Shown here: in pieces, positions 59,316-64,000 of the stretch | Numbering within the stretch: the first letter of the stretch is position 1 | How the letters are laid out: each line of letters opens with the position of its first letter | NCBI RefSeq assembly: GCF_003265705.1 | Contig: NW_020313159.1 | Span: forward strand, 1,036,338-1,100,337 | From: Callorhinus ursinus | Taxonomy: Eukaryota > Chordata > Mammalia > Carnivora > Otariidae | Reading direction: 5' to 3' | DNA: 64,000 nucleotides | Position numbers and translations under genes: made by a program | The notes under the pieces: model-generated | The model's input: only the letters and a program-made list of their open reading frames with translations | Database searches by the model: none | Told to the model about the DNA's origin: nothing

Positions 59316-60422
59316 AGCGCATGACCCAAAAAAGGTCAAGAGCAGTCAAAGTTGTTTGCTAGACACATTTTTTCCTTAACAACACTCCTGATTTCATGCA
59401 TCTCCATCAAATATGTGGTGCCCTCCAGATTTCCTGCTACTCTGTCCCCCACAAGTTTGCCATGTCCCAGAATGTTCTACGTGAGCCCCTCCCAAGGCAG
59501 CCAGGATGGGCATTCTGCCCCTTTCTGGCAAGGCTGTTCAGAACCTCTCCCATTAAAGCATCGTGATGCCTTCATGTTGTATATGCAGGAGGCAAAGCAG
59601 GGCAAAACACACACCCAGGCACATACCGGGGACAGACCTGCCCTAGCAAAGCTTCAAACATCAGAGCTTTGGTGGACAGGGCCTCCCAAGCAAACCAAAT
59701 GAAACAGTCTTTTATATGCTAAAGAAACAAATTACACAAAAATGCCTATGAGGGAATTTCCTTTTTTGTACAAATTTTAAAAACAGCAATTCCAGGGTAT
59801 GACCAAGAACAGTACTTCTCCTTCCTGGTTGTACATGAGAATGGATAGCAACATGCAGACTGATTCAGTTCTCCTGGGCAGCACTTTTGAGAACCTATGG
59901 CCATAGTAAGCACCTATTAAACTCAAACTCCTGAGAGTACGAGAATTTATTCACCACAGAGAGATTCACTACTTAGATGGACTAACTAGGGTGACAGCAG
60001 TGGGCAATGTGAATAGGCCAGGAATCACACCCAAAAGTGCCACAGAACTGAGATGTCTTTTGGATTCCTCAGAGTTCTGAAATTCTGATTCTAGGACAAT
60101 ACCCTTTGAAAAAAATGAACAATAATTGAAAGGGAGCAAATGGATATTTGCCTTGCCTCTTAGGTTAACATAAAAATTCAACTAATCAATGTAATACAAT
60201 TTGAAATGCAGGTTAAAAGTCACAAGTGCACTGTGACTTCATGTTTGTGAATCCTCATACATCCACCCAAGAAGAGAAATACTGACAAGACACACATGAA
60301 AACAGGCACAAAATACGGGGGTGGAAAGCCCACAGTGACCTACATCTTGTTGATTATGTGAACCCTCTAAATCTTCCATAATGACAGGTACCACTGTGAC
60401 AATAAGAAAAATTAATTTTATA
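59316..60422. other. Unique sequence with one small DNA-transposon trace
   Basis: Apart from the MER5-like segment at 59811-59912, I recognise nothing. The 116-residue frame at 59352-59702 has no known domain. Confidence 0.45.
59811..59912 (+). mobile_element. MER5-like (hAT-Charlie) fragment
   Basis: It starts 'cagtacttctccttcctggt', continues 'tgtacatgagaatggatagc' and ends 'gcacttttgagaacctatgg'. The ends resemble the inverted termini of MER5 elements ('cagtggttctcaacc ... gttgagaaccactg'). The middle is shortened, so this is a tentative family call. Confidence 0.5.
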
Positions 60423-60436
60423 AAAACCACTTAATT

Positions 60437-60633
60437 CATTTTTTTAAGATTTTATTTATTTATATGAGAGAGAGAGAATGAGAGAGAGAGAGAGCACGAG
60501 AGGGAAGAGGGTCAGAGGGAGAAGCCGACTCCCTGCCGAGCAGGGAGCCCGATGCGGGACTCGATCCCGGGACTCCAGGATCATGACCTGAGCCGAAGGC
60601 AGTCGCTTAACCAACTGAGCCACCCAGGCGCCC
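60437..60633 (-). repeat. CAN-SINE with target-site duplication
   Basis: A minus-strand copy: left tail 'tttttttaagattttattta', a GA-rich region, 'gactcgatcccgggactcca', and head 'gagccacccaggcgccc' at 60617-60633. The direct repeat aaaaccacttaatt is identical at 60423-60436 and 60634-60647. Confidence 0.95.
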
Positions 60634-60647
60634 AAAACCACTTAATT

Positions 60648-61708
60648 TAGAGTGCACTTTCCCCCCAAAGATTTTAAATGTCAATTTTACTCACTATAAA
60701 TGTGATGTCCTGATGCTAGGGTAGGAAGAGTAGTAGATATTGAACAACACAATGAAAGAAAAAACAGGAGTTTCTGCAAGGCCGTTCAAGGTGAATCACC
60801 AAAGGAGCATTCAAGATGCGGAGTGTGCTGTGAGCCAGAGGTGCAAACACAAGTCACCACTGGGAGGTATTTTAGCCCATGAGTGTGATGACAGTCCAAC
60901 AACAGGCCCGAGGACAGAACACAATCCGTAACCTTCTTTTTCACAAGGAAGAGGGTACCCCTCCTGCATCTGCAGGGATGGGGCCCACCTTGGTCGGTTT
61001 TCTCTGGAACGGGAGATGGGCCTGAGGTTTTGGATGGAGACATCTCCCAGCCCACCACAAGGACAGGAGCTCCCAGGGGACCCCAGCTCAAGGCTCTTGG
61101 TTAGGCGGCATTCCCTAAATCGAGTTTCTGCTGTGGGTCACTGGACAGCCCACTCCTGCCCTGACACATCTAAGGAGGCCTGTCTCAAGCAGGCCATCAG
61201 CACCTCGGCTCCCATCACCAGGAAACTGTGCCTTTCTCTGCCCCAAAGAGGGCACTGGGAACCCTCTCAGCTGGGGGCACATGCACCCCACATTCCCCTC
61301 CCAGCAATGCAGATGCTGGGACCCAAGGCTAGACATAGCCACAGAGTTTGCACTGCCGAAAATAAGCCCTCAAAATCCTTCATTTTGGCTATAAACCAGG
61401 GTTTGACCCAGAAGGACTGAAGTCTTAAATGCCTGAAACAAGCCTGCCTCTCCAGAACAGGCCTCTGGAGGAAACACCTTCTCACCATATGCCTGCCTAC
61501 CTGAGACACAAAATGAGCTGCGGGCATACCTCCTAATTGGCAGGTAGCAAACAACAAATTTCAAGAGTTTTTTCTAATGAATGGTATTTTATGTACACAA
61601 TTCTCCCTGCTGCAAAATATGATTTATCTAGTTCTATGGCATCCACTATTTTCTGAATGTACTCAGAATGTATTTTTCTGACCTCAACCAAATTTGTGTT
61701 CTTTTCAG

Positions 61709-61739
<31 letters not shown>

Positions 61740-62017
61740 GTCAAGCTCATCTGACTGTGGAGGCTCTGCTCAGGAAACCCAGAACCTTCCCAATTGTGAG
61801 GCAGAAACGCTGTGTGCCGCGGCCATAGATGAGACTCACCCCATAAAACTGGGATCCAAGAGGTACATCTATCACATGGAGGAAGAGCCTGTATACACCT
61901 GAAGCATACCTGAGGGACCATCACCTTCTGCAGTGACCCCCGTGGCAGCTCCTTGACACCACGTGCTGTGTGAGCGCAGGCTCCCTCTCCCAGGGCCTGC
62001 GTTGTCCACACACCTTT
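60648..62017. other. Unique sequence with a long A-run
   Basis: No repeat family is recognised upstream of the A-run at 61713-61739. The frame at 61016-61420 (134 residues) has no known domain and is overlapped by frames on the other strand. Confidence 0.45.
61713..61739 (+). repeat. 27-base A homopolymer
   Basis: Twenty-seven consecutive A, long enough to be a retrotransposition tail. No AATAAA signal lies just upstream, no recognisable element precedes it, and I see no matching target-site duplication around it. Confidence 0.9.
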
Positions 62018-62033
62018 AAAAGGTCACGGCTGA

Positions 62034-62239
62034 GGGGCGCCTGGTGGCTCAGTCGTTAAGCGTCTGCCTTTGGTTCAGGTCATGATCTCAGGGTCCTGGG
62101 ATCAAGCCCCGCATCGGGCTCCCTGCTCCGAGGGAAGCCTGCTTCTCCCTCTCCCACTCCCCCTGCGGTGTTCCCTCTCTCGCTGTGTCTCTGTCAAATA
62201 AATAAATAAAAATCTTTAAAAATAAATAAATAAATAAAT
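62034..62239 (+). repeat. CAN-SINE, young arctoid type, with target-site duplication
   Basis: The body reads 'cgttaagcgtctgcctttgg', 'gggatcaagccccgcatcgg' and 'tgttccctctctcgctgtgt', with a long AAAT-type tail. The head has lost one G ('cctggtggctcag'). The flanking repeat is aaaaggtcacggctga at 62018-62033 and aaaaggtcactgctga at 62240-62255, 15 of 16 identical. Confidence 0.95.
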
Positions 62240-62255
62240 AAAAGGTCACTGCTGA

Positions 62256-63564
62256 ACTAACAGCTGCCTACTTCCTAACCTCAGTTTCCATGCATAGCTT
62301 CTGAACTCGAACCACATTCTTGATTTTTTGTTTGCCTTTTAGGTTTCTTTCACCTGGTATTAAACAGTGGACAGCAAAGTTTCAGAAACACACAGACAAG
62401 TGACTTTAAGCAAATCATTTGGCTTTCCACAACTATGCAATGGAGAAAATGCTACAAGCACAAAACGGACAACACTGGTCCTGGCCCACAGTTAATACTC
62501 AGCTACTGGCTCCGGAAAGAAAACAAGTGCACATCCTAGGCCACAGAGTAAGCTCAACCCTCTGGGTCCCAGGCCCACAGTAAGACCAAAGACCCCTGAG
62601 AGTCCAGGCACAGTGCCACCATGACCCTGACCTGGAAGCCTGTGCTCATGGCTCAAAAAACCCTTGATCCTGAAATGTCATATTGCTAAGTGAAATGGAA
62701 AATGAATTTGCAACGCATTTATTTGGAAACAAACCTTCAAGAGCGTGAAAGCAAGAAGATGTCTCCCACAACATTTAACAGCTAGCGTCCTTGAGGGGCA
62801 TGTGTGCATGCTCCCTAAAGCTCCTCCTTGTTTTAGAAGTCAAATAGGAAAGAAACATGCGTAGACAGAATGACAAAGGCACTAACGTGGTGAGATTTTA
62901 ATCGTTAAGTTACACTGACATCTGGTGGTCTTTTGTATCAGAAAGGAAATACTCGGTTCTGTAATCAAAACACATCTTTACGGTTTCTTTGGGATTGAAA
63001 GCAAACACCACCAGAGGCAGCATAAAATATTAATAAAATAATGAAAAAATTAATAAGAACATATTTAAGCATATTTTTAATTTTAATAAACCAAAAGAAT
63101 AAAGCACAATTTTCTTCTTCCTAGGCCACACCTTGTTAAAGGAGCTTAGATTAGAAGAGCTCCCTCTACAGTGGGATGTTTCAAATAGAATTTTAAAAAG
63201 AAGAGATCAGTCCCTGAGGGCATGAGCCCACAGGCCTCTCTCCTGTGAAAGCTGTTCATTAGCATCTTACAGGAAGCCCTTCTATTCTTTTGGAGTGAAA
63301 TTGGGAGAAAGTAGATATTCATTACTTATTTCTGCAAAATGATATTTATTACTAAGTATGTCAAAATTAAATTAATAAAATGGGTAATTCAACAGGCTCA
63401 GAAAAAGCCCAAATGATAAGAAAAGGTAAGTGCATAATAGAAATGTTTCCCCTGTGTTTGCAGAACTACACTTGAACATATGACCACCTCTTTTCAGTTT
63501 GAGTACGGTGATAAAATAAAGATGGGGGAAGAAGGGGGTCAGATCAAAATTTCAGATTCTGCTC
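62256..63564. other. Unique AT-rich sequence
   Basis: No repeat or exon is recognised with confidence; 62390-62510 has a faint MIR-like order. A CTCF-like motif lies at 62917-62930. The AT-rich part at 63040-63480 is complex and undecayed and contains no long open frame. Confidence 0.45.
62917..62930 (-). promoter_or_regulatory. CTCF-like core motif, reverse strand
   Basis: The complement of gacatctggtggtc reads gaccaccagatgtc and matches the core CCASYAGRKGGC at 11 of 12 positions (t in place of the second g). It faces the motif at 39624 in a convergent arrangement. Chance matches are common, so confidence is low. Confidence 0.25.
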
Positions 63565-63580
63565 AAAGGTCAAATATGTT

Positions 63581-63690
63581 TAGTTTAAGATTTTATTTTT
63601 AAGTAATCTCTACACCCAACATGGGGCTCAAACTCACAACCCCAAGATCAAGAGTCTCACACTCTACCCACTGAGCTGGCCAGGTGCCCC
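63581..63690 (-). repeat. CAN-SINE, oldest short subfamily, with target-site duplication
   Basis: It reads 'gattttatttttaagtaatc', 'tctacacccaacatggggct', 'caactcacaaccccaagatc' in close form, and head 'gagctggccaggtgcccc'. This short type, without the CT-rich region, is the oldest CAN-SINE form here. The flanks aaaggtcaaatatgtt (63565-63580) and aaaagtcaagtatgtt (63691-63706) are a diverged duplication. Confidence 0.9.
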
Positions 63691-63706
63691 AAAAGTCAAG
63701 TATGTT

Positions 63707-64000
63707 GATATAAAATACTGCTAACATAAACACTGGACCTCCCCAGTCATATTTATATTTGTTTGTCTCTTCCTACAGATAGCAAAGACAGTTTGAAACT
63801 CTGCTATAACAATGTTACTTTAGAAGATACAGAGTTAATCCCCACACAGCCACCCATTCTAGTGATCACCTTACCCTTTAATTTAAAAAAAAAAAAAGCA
63901 CTGGAAGGCAGTCATCCTCTCTCTCACACCAGGCACAACCTTAATTACCACAGCACTCAGGAGTTCCACGTTCTTATTCACGATTCCCATCATACAATGA
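63707..64000. other. Unique sequence to the window end
   Basis: I see no recognisable repeat or exon. An A-run lies near 63884-63897. Confidence 0.45.

Noticed and set aside
60650..61739. Processed pseudogene ending in the A-run
   Set aside because: I could not recognise a parent transcript, polyadenylation signal or target-site duplication, so it stays a question in the findings and not a feature.
62034..62239. tRNA gene
   Set aside because: The A/B-box-like motifs belong to the tRNA-derived head of CAN-SINEs; the same applies to all other SINE copies here. None folds into a full tRNA with CCA-proximal stem.
1..64000. CRISPR array, operon, prophage, insertion sequence or other bacterial system
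   Set aside because: The SINE, LINE-1, MIR, Tigger and LTR content is mammalian. The tandem repeats are microsatellites or minisatellites without spacer structure.

Overview
The window is non-coding nuclear DNA from a placental mammal, a carnivore of the dog-like suborder (Caniformia). The main evidence is at least eleven copies of the tRNA-Lys-derived CAN-SINE, recognisable by its 'gcgcctgggtggctcag' head, A/B-box-like motifs and AAATAAATAAA tail, together with two 5'-truncated young carnivore LINE-1 copies. The younger SINEs have the arctoid head ('gcgcctggg') rather than the dog head. Their 3' part ('cccactccccctgc', 'tgttccctctctcgctg') resembles the form I associate with seals and sea lions. 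The lineage call below Caniformia is an inference.

I find no convincing protein-coding exon, tRNA, rRNA or other RNA gene. The longer open frames are either low-complexity (2.1-2.75 kb), L1 remnants, or unsupported chance frames. The window is therefore intergenic or lies inside a long intron.

Layout: 0-2.7 kb holds homeodomain-type AT motifs, a MIR, a SINE-in-SINE-in-L1 nest, a Tigger-like end and a TGTCTG minisatellite with a ~168-bp higher-order period. 2.7-8.3 kb is mostly unique, with an old SINE, a CpG-island-like stretch (5.89-6.24 kb) and two MIRs. 8.3-10.2 kb has a SINE and a young L1 inserted into an older L1M 3' end. 10.2-19.7 kb is unique, with MIRs, a CpG patch, a GATA-motif cluster, another L1M 3' end, a CA microsatellite holding a 10-N gap, and a SINE. 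19.7-21.05 kb is an antisense L1. 21-33 kb is largely unique with L1M fragments, a SINE and an X-box motif. 33.05-33.9 kb is an old LTR-like repeat carrying an L1 with an internal inversion. 34-40 kb is unique and locally GC-rich. 40.0-42.6 kb has a minisatellite and a second young L1. 42.6-51.1 kb is unique with microsatellites, a SINE and a 51-bp tandem duplication. 51.1-57.0 kb is a nearly full-length antisense L1M interrupted by a complete Tigger-type element and a SINE. 57-64 kb is unique with an MLT1-like LTR, a MER5-like fragment, three SINEs and a 27-A run.

The only sequences that could act together are candidate regulatory ones (CpG-dense patches, GATA cluster, X-box, two CTCF-like motifs). 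None can be confirmed without conservation or chromatin data. I found no evidence for a new biological system; the most informative items are the repeat-structure observations listed in the findings.
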